Source of the DNA: VAZQ01 sp035293945
GTDB taxonomy: Bacteria > Pseudomonadota > Alphaproteobacteria > Rhizobiales > Xanthobacteraceae
Reading direction: 5' to 3'
Length of the DNA stretch: 64,000 nucleotides
NCBI GenBank assembly: GCA_035293945.1
Contig: DATGLV010000005.1
Location: 28,487-92,486 of the forward strand
The notes beneath the pieces were generated by a model. That model was not told where the DNA came from. It saw nothing but the letters and a program-made list of their open reading frames with translations, and did not search any database. The position numbers and the translations under genes are program-made. This document shows positions 43,320-52,832 of the stretch, piece after piece. Each line of letters begins with the position of its first letter. The first letter of the stretch is position 1.

Positions 43320-44708
43320 ATGACCGAAATAGATTCCATCGTCGCGCGGCTGTTGGCGCTGCATCCCAAGCGGATCGATCTCACGCTCGAGCGCATGTGG
43401 CGTATATTGGGCGCACTCGGGAACCCGCAGGCGCGGCTGCCGCCCGTCATCCACGTGGCGGGCACCAACGGGAAGGGCTCGACGGTCGCCTTCATGCGGG
43501 CCATCCTCGAGCAGGCCGGCCGCAGGGTCCACGTCTATACCTCGCCGCATCTCGTGCGCTTCAATGAGCGCTTCCGCATCGGCACCAGTCCCCCCTCTCT
43601 CCCTCCCCCGCATAGCGCGTCGGAAGACGCGCGTAACCGCGCTTATGCGGGGGAGTGTCGGGGAGGGGGACGGCTTGCCTCCGACATCGAGCTGGCCGAA
43701 GCGCTCGCCGAATGTGAGCGCGCCAATGCGGGTCTCCCCATCACGGTGTTCGAGATCGCGACGGCGGCCGGGATCTTGTTGTTCGCGCGTCATCCGGCCG
43801 ACATCCTGCTGCTCGAGGTTGGTCTCGGCGGCCGGCTCGATGCCACCAACGTGATCGAAAAGCCGCTCGCGACCGTGATCACGCCGGTCTCGCTCGACCA
43901 TGCGGAATTCTTGGGCGACACGATCGGCCAAATCGCGTTCGAGAAGGCCGGGATCTTCAAGCGCGACGTGCCGGCGATCGTAGCCGCGCAGCCGCGCGAT
44001 GCCCTCGCGGTGATCGAACGGCAGGCCGCGCGCGCGGGCGCCAAGATCAGGATCGCGGGCGAAGATTGGACCGCAACGGAAGAACGCGGGCGCCTGGTCT
44101 ACCAGGACGATGCCGGGCTCTTGGATTTGCCCGCGCCCAAGCTCTACGGGCGCCACCAGTTCGAGAATGCGGGCGTTGCCATCGCAACGCTGCGCGCGAT
44201 CGAAAGCTTGCGGCTTTCGGCCGCCGCCTTCGAAGGCGTGGCCCGTGCTGAATGGCCGGCGCGGATGCAGCGCCTTGCGGGCGGCAAGCTCGCGGCCCTC
44301 ATCCCGGCGGGCGGCGAGCTCTGGCTCGACGGCGGCCACAATCCGGATGGCGGTCGTGTCATCGCCAGTGCGCTCGCCGACTTGGAGGAGCGGGTGTCAC
44401 GGCCGCTGGTGCTCGTTGTCGGCATGCTCGCCAACAAGGACAGCGAAGGCTTCCTCAAGAACTTCGCCGGTCTTGCGCGCCGCATCATCACGGTGCCGAT
44501 TCCCGAGCAGGAGAACACCGCCTCGCCCGAGGCGCTTGCGCACGCCGCCCGCGGCATCGGCCTGCCCGCCGAGGCGGCTCCGAATATCGAAAGCGCGCTT
44601 GCCGCAATCGCCGGCCTTGCCCTCGATCAGCCGCCGCGCATCCTTATCACCGGCTCGCTCTATCTCGCGGGCGCAGTGCTGGCACTGAACGGCACCCCGC
44701 CGGAGTGA
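43320..44708 (+). CDS. folC: Folylpolyglutamate/dihydrofolate synthase with in-frame palindrome
   Basis: FolC adds glutamate to dihydropteroate and folates. The P-loop is VIHVAGTNGKGSTVAFMRAI (about 43-62). HVYTSPHLVRFNERFRI is followed by a foreign-looking stretch (about residues 88-117, TSPPSLPPPHSASEDARNRA and YAGECRGGG). The family sequence then resumes with GRLASDIELAEALAECERA, TVFEIATAAGILLF, LEVGLGGRLDATNVI and LWLDGGHNPDGGRV. The extra stretch is coded by a palindrome (43588-43671). The reading frame stays open, so the enzyme is probably functional. It starts ATG 43320, and converges with trxA through a shared terminator. Confidence 0.94.
   Translation: MTEIDSIVARLLALHPKRIDLTLERMWRILGALGNPQARLPPVIHVAGTNGKGSTVAFMRAILEQAGRRVHVYTSPHLVRFNERFRIGTSPPSLPPPHSASEDARNRAYAGECRGGGRLASDIELAEALAECERANAGLPITVFEIATAAGILLFARHPADILLLEVGLGGRLDATNVIEKPLATVITPVSLDHAEFLGDTIGQIAFEKAGIFKRDVPAIVAAQPRDALAVIERQAARAGAKIRIAGEDWTATEERGRLVYQDDAGLLDLPAPKLYGRHQFENAGVAIATLRAIESLRLSAAAFEGVARAEWPARMQRLAGGKLAALIPAGGELWLDGGHNPDGGRVIASALADLEERVSRPLVLVVGMLANKDSEGFLKNFAGLARRIITVPIPEQENTASPEALAHAARGIGLPAEAAPNIESALAAIAGLALDQPPRILITGSLYLAGAVLALNGTPPE
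43588..43671 (+). repeat. Palindromic element inserted in frame within folC (family E, copy 1)
   Basis: Left arm GTCCCCCCTCTCTCCCTCCC and on through CCCGCATAGCGCG (43588-43619) is the imperfect inverse of CGCGCTTATGCGGGGGAGTG continuing TCGGGGAGGGGGAC (43638-43671). The middle is about 18 nt. It is shaped like the GC-rich palindromes that usually lie between genes. Here the folC frame reads through it, adding about 28-30 residues at a site where other FolC proteins have none. Confidence 0.8.
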
Positions 44709-44719
44709 AGGACAAAGCA

Positions 44720-44744
44720 AATCGCCGGGACGAGCCCGGCGATT
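44720..44744. terminator. Bidirectional terminator between folC and trxA
   Basis: AATCGCCGGG (44720-44729) pairs perfectly with CCCGGCGATT (44735-44744) around the loop ACGAG. The A-rich bases before it and the ends AATC/GATT suit termination of both convergent genes, though no long T-run is present. Confidence 0.7.
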
Positions 44745-44774
44745 GCGACACATCACCAATTCTCGAAAGCCGCG

Positions 44775-45098
44775 TCACATCGCGCCGGTGATCCACTGCT
44801 CCAGCTTCTGCTTCGGGGCGGCGCCGACCTGGCGCGAGGCCATCTCGCCGTTCTTGAACAACATCAAGGTCGGGATCGACATCACGCCGTACTTGGACGC
44901 GGTGCGCGGGTTCTCGTCCACGTTGAGCTTGACGATCTTGACCTTGCCGTTCATCGACGTGGCGATCTCCTCGAGCGCAGGTGCGATCATCCGGCACGGA
45001 CCGCACCATTCGGCCCAGAAATCCACCACCACGGCTCCGCTCGCCTTCAACACCTCGGAGTCGAAATCCGCGTCCGAAACCTTGCCAACCGTCGCCAT
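44775..45098 (-). CDS. trxA: Thioredoxin 1
   Basis: TrxA is the general cytoplasmic disulfide reductase. The 107-residue protein is full length and starts MATVGKVSDADFDSEVLKAS. The active site is FWAEWCGPCRMIAPALEEIA, followed by KVKIVKLNVDENPRTASKYG and the cis-Pro in MSIPTLMLFKNGEMASRQVG. It is downstream of addA on the same strand, the usual alphaproteobacterial addB-addA-trxA order, and is convergent with folC. Confidence 0.98.
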   Translation of the reverse strand: MATVGKVSDADFDSEVLKASGAVVVDFWAEWCGPCRMIAPALEEIATSMNGKVKIVKLNVDENPRTASKYGVMSIPTLMLFKNGEMASRQVGAAPKQKLEQWITGAM

Positions 45099-45232
45099 AG
45101 GAATGAACCTCGTTGGAATGAACCGCGTTGCCGTACGGATGAGCGAATCGCCTCCGACCCGCGAAGCGTTTGATAGCAGGCCCGAAAACTATGAACGCGG
45201 CGTGAAAGCGTCAAGGCGGCTCCACGGGGACT

Positions 45233-48200
45233 TCACGGGGAGGTGAGGGCGGCGAGCGCGCGATCCAACAGGCCTGCGGGGATTTCGACCAAATCAGGCC
45301 CTTCGGTGAAAATGAGGCATGCCGTGACCGTCCGTTTTGGATAGATCCGGCGCAGCACGCCCCGGTAGAGGGCGAGCTGGTGCACGTAGCTTTCGGGCAC
45401 ATCTTCAGGAGCCGTGGGCACGCTGCGGACGGTCTTGTAATCCGCGATCAAGATGCCGTTCGCCGTCACGGCGAGCCGGTCCACTTGCCCGGAAATCATG
45501 CGGGGCTCGCCGTTCACCTCAAGGAGGCCCGCGATTGCGACCTCGGCGCGGCTGGCCTTGCCGAAGAGCTCGGCGAAGCGCGCGTCCTCAAGCACCGCCT
45601 CGACCTGAGCCTCGATCCGGGCGCGCTCCTCGGCGGTGAACTGCGGGCCTGCATTCGCCAGATAGGCCTGCATCGCCTCGCGGCGTCGCTCCGGCGCGAC
45701 TGTTGGCAGCGCCTGCAGCAGCCGATGTACCAGGGTGCCGCGCGCCAGGGCCTTGATCCGCTCCGATGCCGCGCCCGCAGCGGCGAGACGCGGCGCCAGG
45801 CCCGTCTCGTCGGATGGCAGAAGCGCGCGCGTCGGGGTTGGCGAACCAGGGCCGGCCTGATCGAGCCAAGCCGGTCGCAAGCTTGGCCGGGCACCAACGA
45901 TCGCCGGGCTCTCCCCCGGGTCCTCGACGTCGCCACGCCTGCCGCGCAGCCGCCACACCATGCCGTCGCCATCATCCGCGGGCTCCTCTTGGACACCCGG
46001 CGCCTGGTCCCCGACCAACGCCCCCTGCACCATTTCGTACCAGCAGCCGGGCGGGCTCCCACGCTCGCCGACCGCCCCACAGACCACCAGCCGGTCGGCC
46101 GCGCGCGTCATCGCCACATAGAGGAGGCGCCGGTGCTCGTTCTCCGCCGCTTCGGCAGCGGCGCGGCGAGCATCGGCGAGCGGAGGAACATCGTCGTCCT
46201 TGCGGCCGAGCCAGACCAGCGGCGATGCCTTTTGCGCCGCCTGTCGGGCGCCGGCGAGGCGCAACAGCCGCGGCTGTCGCTGCGGCGGACCGGCTGGCGG
46301 AGTTGTCGTGTCGGCCAGGAATACGACCGGGGCTTCGAGCCCTTTGGCACCATGCACGGTCATCACCCGCACCTCGTCGCGGCTGATCTCCATGTCCCGC
46401 TTGATCTCGGCATTCGCGCTCCGCAGCCAGGCCACGAAGCCCTGAAGAGATGCCGGCTGCCGGCGCTCGTAATCGAGCGCGATATTGAGGAATTCATCGA
46501 GCGCGTCGGTCGCCTCAGGGCCGAGCCGGGCCAAGAAATGCCGGCGTCCGCCTTCGGGCCCGAGCACGCGCGCATAGAATCCAAATGGCGTCTCGCGCCG
46601 CGCTGCCAGAGCAAGGCGGTTGAGCCGCTGCTCCGCCGCCGCCAACACCAGGTCCTCTTTGGCCTTGACGGCGAGCGCCGCGCGCAAGGATCCGCGGCGC
46701 TGCCAGCACAACGCGAACAGATCATCCTCGGAGAGGCCGAACAGCGGGCTCTTGAGCACGGTCGCGAGCGCAAGATCATCGTCTGGCAACAGCAGCGCAT
46801 CAGCCAGCGCCATAAGATCCATCACCGCGATATGCTCGGTCAGGACCAGGCGGTCGGCACCGGCGACCGGGATGCCGACATTCTTGAGCGCGCGGATCAC
46901 CGCCTCGAACAGCGGTCCGCGCTGGCGCACCAGGATCAGAATGTCGCCCGGGGTGATCGCATGGCGTGCGGCACCGTCTCCGACCTTGACGCCGCGTGCG
47001 ATCCACAACTTCACGCATTTGGCGATGCGACGCGCAAGGGCGACCCGGGGGCTTGTTTCCGCGGTGGTGTCGAATGGCGCGTCCCAGCCCTCGACCAACG
47101 CGCTCGGCTCTGGTTCGGCAAGCGGCCAAATTTCCACGAGCCCCGGCGCCTGGCTGCGCACCGCCAGGTGCACCGGCGCAACCGGATCATCGAGCCCGCG
47201 AAACGCGCCCGGCGTCTTGAACACGAGATCGACCGCGTCGAGCACGGTCTGGGCGGAGCGGAACGAGTGCTTGAATTCCAACCCCAGGAAGCGCAAGCCG
47301 GCTGCCGCATAAGCGCGCTGAAAGTCGCGGCGCTTCTGTCCGAAGGCCGCCGGCAGCGCTCCCTGGAACGAGAAGATAGATTGCTTGTCGTCGCCGACCG
47401 CGAAAATCGTTCGCGCCAGGGATCCACGCGCGCCCTCGCCGGTCGCGAACTCGGCGGTGAGCCGCTCGATCAGCTCCCATTGCCGCGGGCTTGTATCCTG
47501 AGCTTCGTCGATCAGCACGTGATCGACGCCGAGATCGAGCTTGTAGTGCACCCAGGCCGCATCGACGCGTCGGAGCAACGTGCCGGTCTTTTCAATGAGA
47601 TCGTCATAGTCGAGCAATCCACGGCGATCCTTTTCGGCGCGGAAGCGCGCGATCACGCTGCCCGCAAGCGTAATGAGGGCGGCGGTGCGGTCGCGCGTCA
47701 TGGCGGCGCGCCAGCGCGGCAGCAGCGCACAAACGCGCTCCCGCTCGGCAGAGAGGCGCTGGGCGAGGCCCGGATATCTCGCGGCGAACCCATTGGTGGC
47801 AAGGCGGGCGCGCGGCTCGCCTTTCTGGGTGCAGAAGATCTGCAAATAGGCGCGGATCTGCTCGCTGCCGGTCAGCGCCGTCAATTGGCCGAAGCGCTCG
47901 CTCTGCTCGATGTCGGCCTTGCTGCCCTGCGCCAGCGCGGTACGGACCGCCGGCCATTCTGCGGCGCTGATCAGCGCCTGGTCGAGGAAGCGCGCCGCGA
48001 TGTCGTCTGCGGTCTCGTCCACCGACAGGCCGAGCGCGGCCGATAAGTCGGCGATTGCGCCGTCGATTCCGCCGGCCGCATCGATCCATCCCATCAGCTC
48101 CACACGCTTGCGGATCGCTTCGGAGAGCACATCGCGGAATGCCTGATCGCTCGTCACCGCGATGATGGTCGCGAGCGCGCGCCCGAGCCGCGACTCCGGC

Positions 48201-48721
48201 TGGGCGGAAGCCTCCAGCAGGCAATCGAAGGTGAGCTGATCGATGAGCTGCGATTCGGCTGCCTCGTCCAGCACCGCGAAGCGCGCCGGCACATTGGCCT
48301 CGAACGGAAACTGCTGCAGCAGCCGCGTGCAGAATGCGTGGATGGTCTGCACCTTGAGGCCACCCGGCGTCTCCAGGGCTTGCGCGAACAGCCGCCGCGC
48401 TGCAGCACGCCGTTGCGGCGACGGCCACTCACGCGACATGGCATGGATCGCGGCATCGAGCGCGTCGTCCTCCAGCGCGGTCCATTGTGCGAGGCGATCG
48501 AACACGCTCGCCGCCATATTGGCGGCGGCCGCCTTGGTGAAGGTAATGCACAGGATCTTGGCGGGAGGCGTCCCTTGCAGCAGCAGGCGGATGACGCGCT
48601 GCGCCAGCACGTAGGTCTTGCCGGAGCCCGCATTGGCGGACACCCAGGCGGAGCCCGCCGGATCGGAGGCTTCGCGCTGGCGGTCCAGCACTTCGCGCGG
48701 AATCTCAGGCGGTGCCGTCAT
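45233..48721 (-). CDS. addA: AddA, double-strand break repair helicase-nuclease
   Basis: AddA is the UvrD-like helicase plus nuclease subunit that processes DNA ends for RecA. The 1162-residue protein has Walker A in GSAWVSANAGSGKTYVLAQR, LCITFTKAAAANMAASVFDR, Walker B in DHVLIDEAQDTSPRQWELIE, the motif GDDKQSIFSFQGALPAAFGQ, VMTVHGAKGLEAPVVFLADT, and ENEHRRLLYVAMTRAADRLV. The C-terminal nuclease is marked by DYKTVRSVPT (ILIADYKT). ATG 48721 is used. The start overlaps the addB stop (48705) by 17 bp, so it is translated right after addB. Confidence 0.96.
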   Translation of the reverse strand: MTAPPEIPREVLDRQREASDPAGSAWVSANAGSGKTYVLAQRVIRLLLQGTPPAKILCITFTKAAAANMAASVFDRLAQWTALEDDALDAAIHAMSREWPSPQRRAAARRLFAQALETPGGLKVQTIHAFCTRLLQQFPFEANVPARFAVLDEAAESQLIDQLTFDCLLEASAQPESRLGRALATIIAVTSDQAFRDVLSEAIRKRVELMGWIDAAGGIDGAIADLSAALGLSVDETADDIAARFLDQALISAAEWPAVRTALAQGSKADIEQSERFGQLTALTGSEQIRAYLQIFCTQKGEPRARLATNGFAARYPGLAQRLSAERERVCALLPRWRAAMTRDRTAALITLAGSVIARFRAEKDRRGLLDYDDLIEKTGTLLRRVDAAWVHYKLDLGVDHVLIDEAQDTSPRQWELIERLTAEFATGEGARGSLARTIFAVGDDKQSIFSFQGALPAAFGQKRRDFQRAYAAAGLRFLGLEFKHSFRSAQTVLDAVDLVFKTPGAFRGLDDPVAPVHLAVRSQAPGLVEIWPLAEPEPSALVEGWDAPFDTTAETSPRVALARRIAKCVKLWIARGVKVGDGAARHAITPGDILILVRQRGPLFEAVIRALKNVGIPVAGADRLVLTEHIAVMDLMALADALLLPDDDLALATVLKSPLFGLSEDDLFALCWQRRGSLRAALAVKAKEDLVLAAAEQRLNRLALAARRETPFGFYARVLGPEGGRRHFLARLGPEATDALDEFLNIALDYERRQPASLQGFVAWLRSANAEIKRDMEISRDEVRVMTVHGAKGLEAPVVFLADTTTPPAGPPQRQPRLLRLAGARQAAQKASPLVWLGRKDDDVPPLADARRAAAEAAENEHRRLLYVAMTRAADRLVVCGAVGERGSPPGCWYEMVQGALVGDQAPGVQEEPADDGDGMVWRLRGRRGDVEDPGESPAIVGARPSLRPAWLDQAGPGSPTPTRALLPSDETGLAPRLAAAGAASERIKALARGTLVHRLLQALPTVAPERRREAMQAYLANAGPQFTAEERARIEAQVEAVLEDARFAELFGKASRAEVAIAGLLEVNGEPRMISGQVDRLAVTANGILIADYKTVRSVPTAPEDVPESYVHQLALYRGVLRRIYPKRTVTACLIFTEGPDLVEIPAGLLDRALAALTSP

Positions 48722-51700
48722 CGGCCGCCTCCGTCTCGTCGCCGACCCCGCCGCTTGGCGACCATTCTCGCACGCGTGCCAAATGGTCGTAGTCGCCGTA
48801 GGCGCGCGATTGCCACATCGGCCGCTCGCGCGAGCGGTAGGGGGTCGTCGGATCTTCGAATTTTCGCGCCACTTCGATGAGCTTGGCCAAGGCGCGATCG
48901 GCTTCCGCATCTGCGGTCGAGCTTTTGAGCTCGACCGCAGCTTCTCTGCCGCCCGGATCGCCGCCCTTGAGCGACACGTAGATCAAGGCCGCGATCGAGG
49001 CGCCAGCTGGAATTTCGGCGAAGCGCCCGGCGCGCAGGATTGCGCCTTCGAGGGTCAACTGCGGCGAGAGGCCGGCCGTCACTTGCGGGCCGGTCGGCAC
49101 CTGCCCGGTTTTGTAGTCGAGGATCGCATAGCTGCCGTCGCCACGCTGTTCGATGCGGTCGGCGCGCGCGGACAGACGGAAAGTGCGGCTGCCGAGCGGG
49201 ATCTCGATCTCGCCGCGGATCTCCGCCTGCACTGAGGCGATCTCGCTGCGCCGTCTTGCCTCCCAGTTCGCGAACCAGCGCGCGATGCGCTCGAAGCGCG
49301 GCCACCAGAATGCGCGCGCCTCGGGGAATTCCTCCAAGGGAGCGAAATGCTTAGCTCCGAGCGCCATGAGCTCGGCAAGCGGGTCGTCAGGCAGCCGCGC
49401 AGCATACGCTTGGGTGAAGTCCCCGATAGCGCCGTGGATCACGGTGCCGCGGTCGGCGGCGCCCGGTGCCATGTCGATCGGGTCGAGCGGGAACAGGCGC
49501 AAGACGTGCTTTGCGTAGATCGTATAGGGATCGCGCAGCCAGTGCTCGATCTCGGTGACCGACAGATGCGAGGGACGCGCCGCCAGCGGCGGCCGCGGTA
49601 CCGGCCGGGGCGTCGGCCGGGGTGAAGCCGTCGGCCGGTCGAGCGCACGCGCCCAGTCGAGATACTTTTCGCCCTGCGCGATTGCTGTTTGCCAGCGCGG
49701 TCCGGCGACGGCGGCGAGTCGCTGCAGAAAGCGCGACGCGACCGTCGGGGCGCCCGCAAGCTTGGCGGCGCGGGTGAGGATCACCTCGCGTGCGCCCAGC
49801 ATCTGGGCGAAGTCATGGGCGGAGAGGCCGATCCGCCGCTCCGGCAGATCGAGCCCGAGTGCCAGCCGCATCGGCCTCGAGAGCCAGGCATCGCTTCGCG
49901 CCTCCGGCGGCCAAGTGCCCTCGTTCAAGGCGCCGAGCACAACCCGGTCACTGGTCGTGAGGCGCGCTTCCAGCGGTCCGAGAATGCGCAGGCGGACGCC
50001 CGGCTGCTCGGGGCGACGCACCACCCGATTGGCGATCGTCGCGCTGAACAGTTCCGGATAGTCGGAAAGGGTGACGCTCAGGTCCGCGGCCGGAGGCGCT
50101 TGCGCAATCGCATCGAATATCTGCGCCAAAGCATCGCCGTCCGGCCCTGCAAAGCCTGACGCAACGCCATCGCCCGCATCCGACAAAGCCGCGATGGCGT
50201 CGCGATGGCGTGCCGCGATGGCGGCGAAGGAATGCGCACCGCGCCCGAGCTTCTCGAGCGGAGCAAGCGCCGCCGCGACTTGGGCGATAAGGCCGGCGGC
50301 TTGCTCGAGCTCATTCTCGCCAAGGTCTGCGCGCGGATCGGAGCGGTGCACGTCGGAACGCTCGCCTCTGCGCAGCTTGGCGAGCTCGGCCCGCAAGCTC
50401 GAAAGCGCGCGCGCAAGGCCGGCGCTGCCCGGCCGCGGCCGCGGTCCGCGCAGGATCGCGCGCTCGAGCACTGCGATCGTGCGCCGATGCCTCTCCTCAC
50501 CCTGACCGAGCCGCGCCAAAGGATGCTTCAGCAGCGACAAGAGAGCGACCGGCGCAAGCTCATCCGCAACCGCGGTGGCGGTAAGGCGCGCGAACAGGCC
50601 GGCTCGGGTTTGGCCGAGCTCCTCGCCGCCGGAATCGTCCACCTCGACATTCCAGCGCGCAAGCGCAGCCTTCACACGGCGGGCGAGCGCACGGTCAGGC
50701 GTCACCAGCGCCGCGGTCTTGGCCGGGCTCTCGAGCATCTCGCGTAAGCTGATCGCAATCGCCAGAGCTTCCTCTTCTGCATTGGCGGCCTCGATGCAGG
50801 CTACTCCCGCAAGCGCGGCCTCGAGATGGATCGCAAAGGCTTCCGCGCCGGTACGGGCGCGCCAGAGATCGGTCGCTTGTGCGGGACGAAAGGCCTCGGA
50901 CACGAGCTGCTCGCGGCCGCCTGCAGCCGGCGCACCGATCGGCACCACGTCATCGCGTTCGATCTTGAGGCGTGCCAGCAGGCGCTGCAGAGCAAATTGC
51001 GGGTGGCCGGCGATCGGCGTCGCATCTGCGGCGCGAGCTGGGCCGGCGGGGAGCTTCCCGGAAGGAGCGGCGGCGATCAGCCGCCAGGATGGCGCATCGA
51101 GATCCGTATCGAGGCCAGGCAACACCACGGCGCCGTGCGGCAAGTTCGCGACCGCGGCGATCAGCGTGGCAGTCGCCGGGATCGAGCCCGTCGATCCGGC
51201 CGCAATGACGGGGCCGTCGGCGTGGGAAAGCCGCTCTGCCTCGGCGGTGATCAACAGGTCGCGGCGCACGGCGGCCTCGATCAGCCCGCGTTCCTCGAGG
51301 ATTTTCGGCCACTCCGTGCGGGCGATTTTCAGGAACGCAAGCGTCAGCTGCCAGTATTTGTCGAACTGATCCGGCACCAAATCATCGAGCCGGTCCCACG
51401 AGACGCCGCGTGTCGTCATGTCATCGATGAGCCGCGCCAGATCGTCGGCAAGCGCCAGCGCGGTTGCAGGGTGGTTAGCGACAAGCGGGGCTTCGCCGGC
51501 ATTTTGCGGCGCCAGGCGGGCCGCCCAGGCCAGCACTAGGCGCGCGAGCAGGAAGCGCCGCTCGATGCCGCCCAGCCCCTCGGGCAAATCGAGCAGCGGC
51601 GGCAGCCCGGGATCCGCCTCGGCGCCGGCGTGCGCGAGAATGATCTCGTCTTCGTCCACATCTCCGATCGGCACGATGCGGGGCAGGATCGCGGCCTCAC

Positions 51701-51908
51701 AGCCGGCGAGGCCGAGAAACTGCTCGCGCGCGAGCCGGCAGGCGCGGCGGGTCGGCAGATAAATCGTTGCGGCGGCGAGCGCGAGCGGGTCGCGTGCGAG
51801 GTCAGGCTTCCAATCCGGAACCAGATGTCCGTCGATGAGCGCCCGGATCAGCGTCGGCAGAAATGGCACCGAGGCCGGAATCGTGAAGACTCGCGGAGTA
51901 TGAGCCAT
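48705..51908 (-). CDS. addB: AddB, double-strand break repair protein (alphaproteobacterial type)
   Basis: AddB is the partner of AddA, an inactivated helicase fold with a nuclease. The 1067-residue protein starts MAHTPRVFTIPASVPFLPTL, with AAATIYLPTRRACRLAREQF and IAAGSTGSIPATATLIAAVA. The helicase-like middle follows, and a C-terminal PD-(D/E)XK domain contains DRIEQRGDGSYAILDYKTGQ and GLSPQLTLEGAILRAG. ATG 51908 starts the homologous part. The overlap with addA suggests a coupled operon addB-addA-trxA. Its promoter is likely in the repeat-bearing gap 51909-52100. Confidence 0.95.
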   Translation of the reverse strand: MAHTPRVFTIPASVPFLPTLIRALIDGHLVPDWKPDLARDPLALAAATIYLPTRRACRLAREQFLGLAGCEAAILPRIVPIGDVDEDEIILAHAGAEADPGLPPLLDLPEGLGGIERRFLLARLVLAWAARLAPQNAGEAPLVANHPATALALADDLARLIDDMTTRGVSWDRLDDLVPDQFDKYWQLTLAFLKIARTEWPKILEERGLIEAAVRRDLLITAEAERLSHADGPVIAAGSTGSIPATATLIAAVANLPHGAVVLPGLDTDLDAPSWRLIAAAPSGKLPAGPARAADATPIAGHPQFALQRLLARLKIERDDVVPIGAPAAGGREQLVSEAFRPAQATDLWRARTGAEAFAIHLEAALAGVACIEAANAEEEALAIAISLREMLESPAKTAALVTPDRALARRVKAALARWNVEVDDSGGEELGQTRAGLFARLTATAVADELAPVALLSLLKHPLARLGQGEERHRRTIAVLERAILRGPRPRPGSAGLARALSSLRAELAKLRRGERSDVHRSDPRADLGENELEQAAGLIAQVAAALAPLEKLGRGAHSFAAIAARHRDAIAALSDAGDGVASGFAGPDGDALAQIFDAIAQAPPAADLSVTLSDYPELFSATIANRVVRRPEQPGVRLRILGPLEARLTTSDRVVLGALNEGTWPPEARSDAWLSRPMRLALGLDLPERRIGLSAHDFAQMLGAREVILTRAAKLAGAPTVASRFLQRLAAVAGPRWQTAIAQGEKYLDWARALDRPTASPRPTPRPVPRPPLAARPSHLSVTEIEHWLRDPYTIYAKHVLRLFPLDPIDMAPGAADRGTVIHGAIGDFTQAYAARLPDDPLAELMALGAKHFAPLEEFPEARAFWWPRFERIARWFANWEARRRSEIASVQAEIRGEIEIPLGSRTFRLSARADRIEQRGDGSYAILDYKTGQVPTGPQVTAGLSPQLTLEGAILRAGRFAEIPAGASIAALIYVSLKGGDPGGREAAVELKSSTADAEADRALAKLIEVARKFEDPTTPYRSRERPMWQSRAYGDYDHLARVREWSPSGGVGDETEAADDGTA

Positions 51909-51950
51909 GGGGTGTGTATGAATCGGAGCCTTCTGTCGCGCAACCACTCA

Positions 51951-52052
51951 GGCGTCGTCCCGGCCGAGCGAAGCGAAGAGCCCGGACCCATAAGCCTAGG
52001 CCGTAATGAGACCGCGCAGCCGTATAGGTTCCTGCTTTCGCAGGAACGACTC
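51951..52052 (+). repeat. Dispersed intergenic repeat, family D
   Basis: Between the divergent addB and gluconate-dehydrogenase genes lies a block with GTCGTCCCGGCCGAGCGAAG and a perfect hairpin GTTCCTGC-TTTC-GCAGGAAC (52028-52047). The style (CCGGCCGAGCGAAGCGAAGA and TTCCTGCTTTCGCAGGAACG) is that of repeats I recall from Rhizobiales. I found a partial echo in CCCCGGCTTTCGCCGGGGCG at 54850-54870. Confidence 0.65.
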
Positions 52053-52100
52053 CCAGCCTATCATCAGCCCAACCCAGTAAAGAACATCAGGGAGAACGTC

Positions 52101-52820
52101 ATGAGCGATGACTCGATTCCGCGGCGCCGATTTCTGGTTGGTGCCGGCACCGCAGTCGCTACCGGCCTGGCTGCGTCCGTTCCGGCTGAAGCGCAGACGC
52201 CTGCGGCCGCTCTGCCGACGCCGGCTGCCGCGACCCATGCCGAGCCGGAAGCCTTGCTGGCGCTGACCGCGACCGAGGCTGCATTCGTCTCTGCGGCTGT
52301 CGATGCGATCATTCCGGCCGACGAGCTTTCGCCATCCGGTACCGATTGCGGCCTGGTGACGTTCATCGATCGCCAGCTCGCCAGCGCCTGGGGTGGTGGC
52401 GCCAAGATGTACCGCAGCGGTCCGTTCCAGAAGGGCAAGCCGGAGCAGGGCTATCAGCTCGCGCTGACCCCGAAAGAGTTCTTCCAGGCCGGCATTGCCG
52501 AGGCGAATGCCTGGTCGCACAAGACCTATGGCAAGGAGTTCGACCGCCTTGGCTCCGCTCAACAGATCGAGGCGCTGAAGGCCATGGAAGGCGGCAAGGC
52601 CGAATTCGCCGGGATTCCGTCCCGGCAGTTCTTCCAGTCGCTGCTCACGCTCGCAATGGAAGGGTTCTTCTCCGATCCGATCTACGGGGGCAATCGCGAC
52701 AAGGCCTCCTGGAAGATGCTCGGCTTCCCTGGCCTGCCCGCGACCTATGCGGGCAAGTTCGAAGAGTATCAGGCCAAGCGCTACGTGGCGCCGCCGCAAT
52801 CCATCGCTGACTTTTCTTGA
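52101..52820 (+). CDS. Gluconate 2-dehydrogenase subunit 3-like protein, Tat signal
   Basis: This 239-residue protein carries a twin-arginine signal (SIPRRRFLVGAGTAVATGLA, cleavage near VPAEAQ), then the gluconate_2-dh3 domain: TEAAFVSAAVDAIIPADELS, GLVTFIDRQLASAWGGGAKM, YRSGPFQKGKPEQGYQLALT and YGGNRDKASWKMLGFPGLPA. This small subunit helps export the flavin subunit, which has no signal of its own and is encoded 12 bp downstream. GGAG in AGGGAGAACGTC precedes ATG 52101. A Tat-exported periplasmic sugar-acid dehydrogenase is the best reading. Confidence 0.93.
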   Translation: MSDDSIPRRRFLVGAGTAVATGLAASVPAEAQTPAAALPTPAAATHAEPEALLALTATEAAFVSAAVDAIIPADELSPSGTDCGLVTFIDRQLASAWGGGAKMYRSGPFQKGKPEQGYQLALTPKEFFQAGIAEANAWSHKTYGKEFDRLGSAQQIEALKAMEGGKAEFAGIPSRQFFQSLLTLAMEGFFSDPIYGGNRDKASWKMLGFPGLPATYAGKFEEYQAKRYVAPPQSIADFS

Positions 52821-52832
52821 GGGGAGGCCATC

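Noticed and set aside
43588..43671. A CRISPR repeat or small RNA within folC
   Set aside because: It is a single palindrome with no repeated spacer structure, and the folC frame runs through it.
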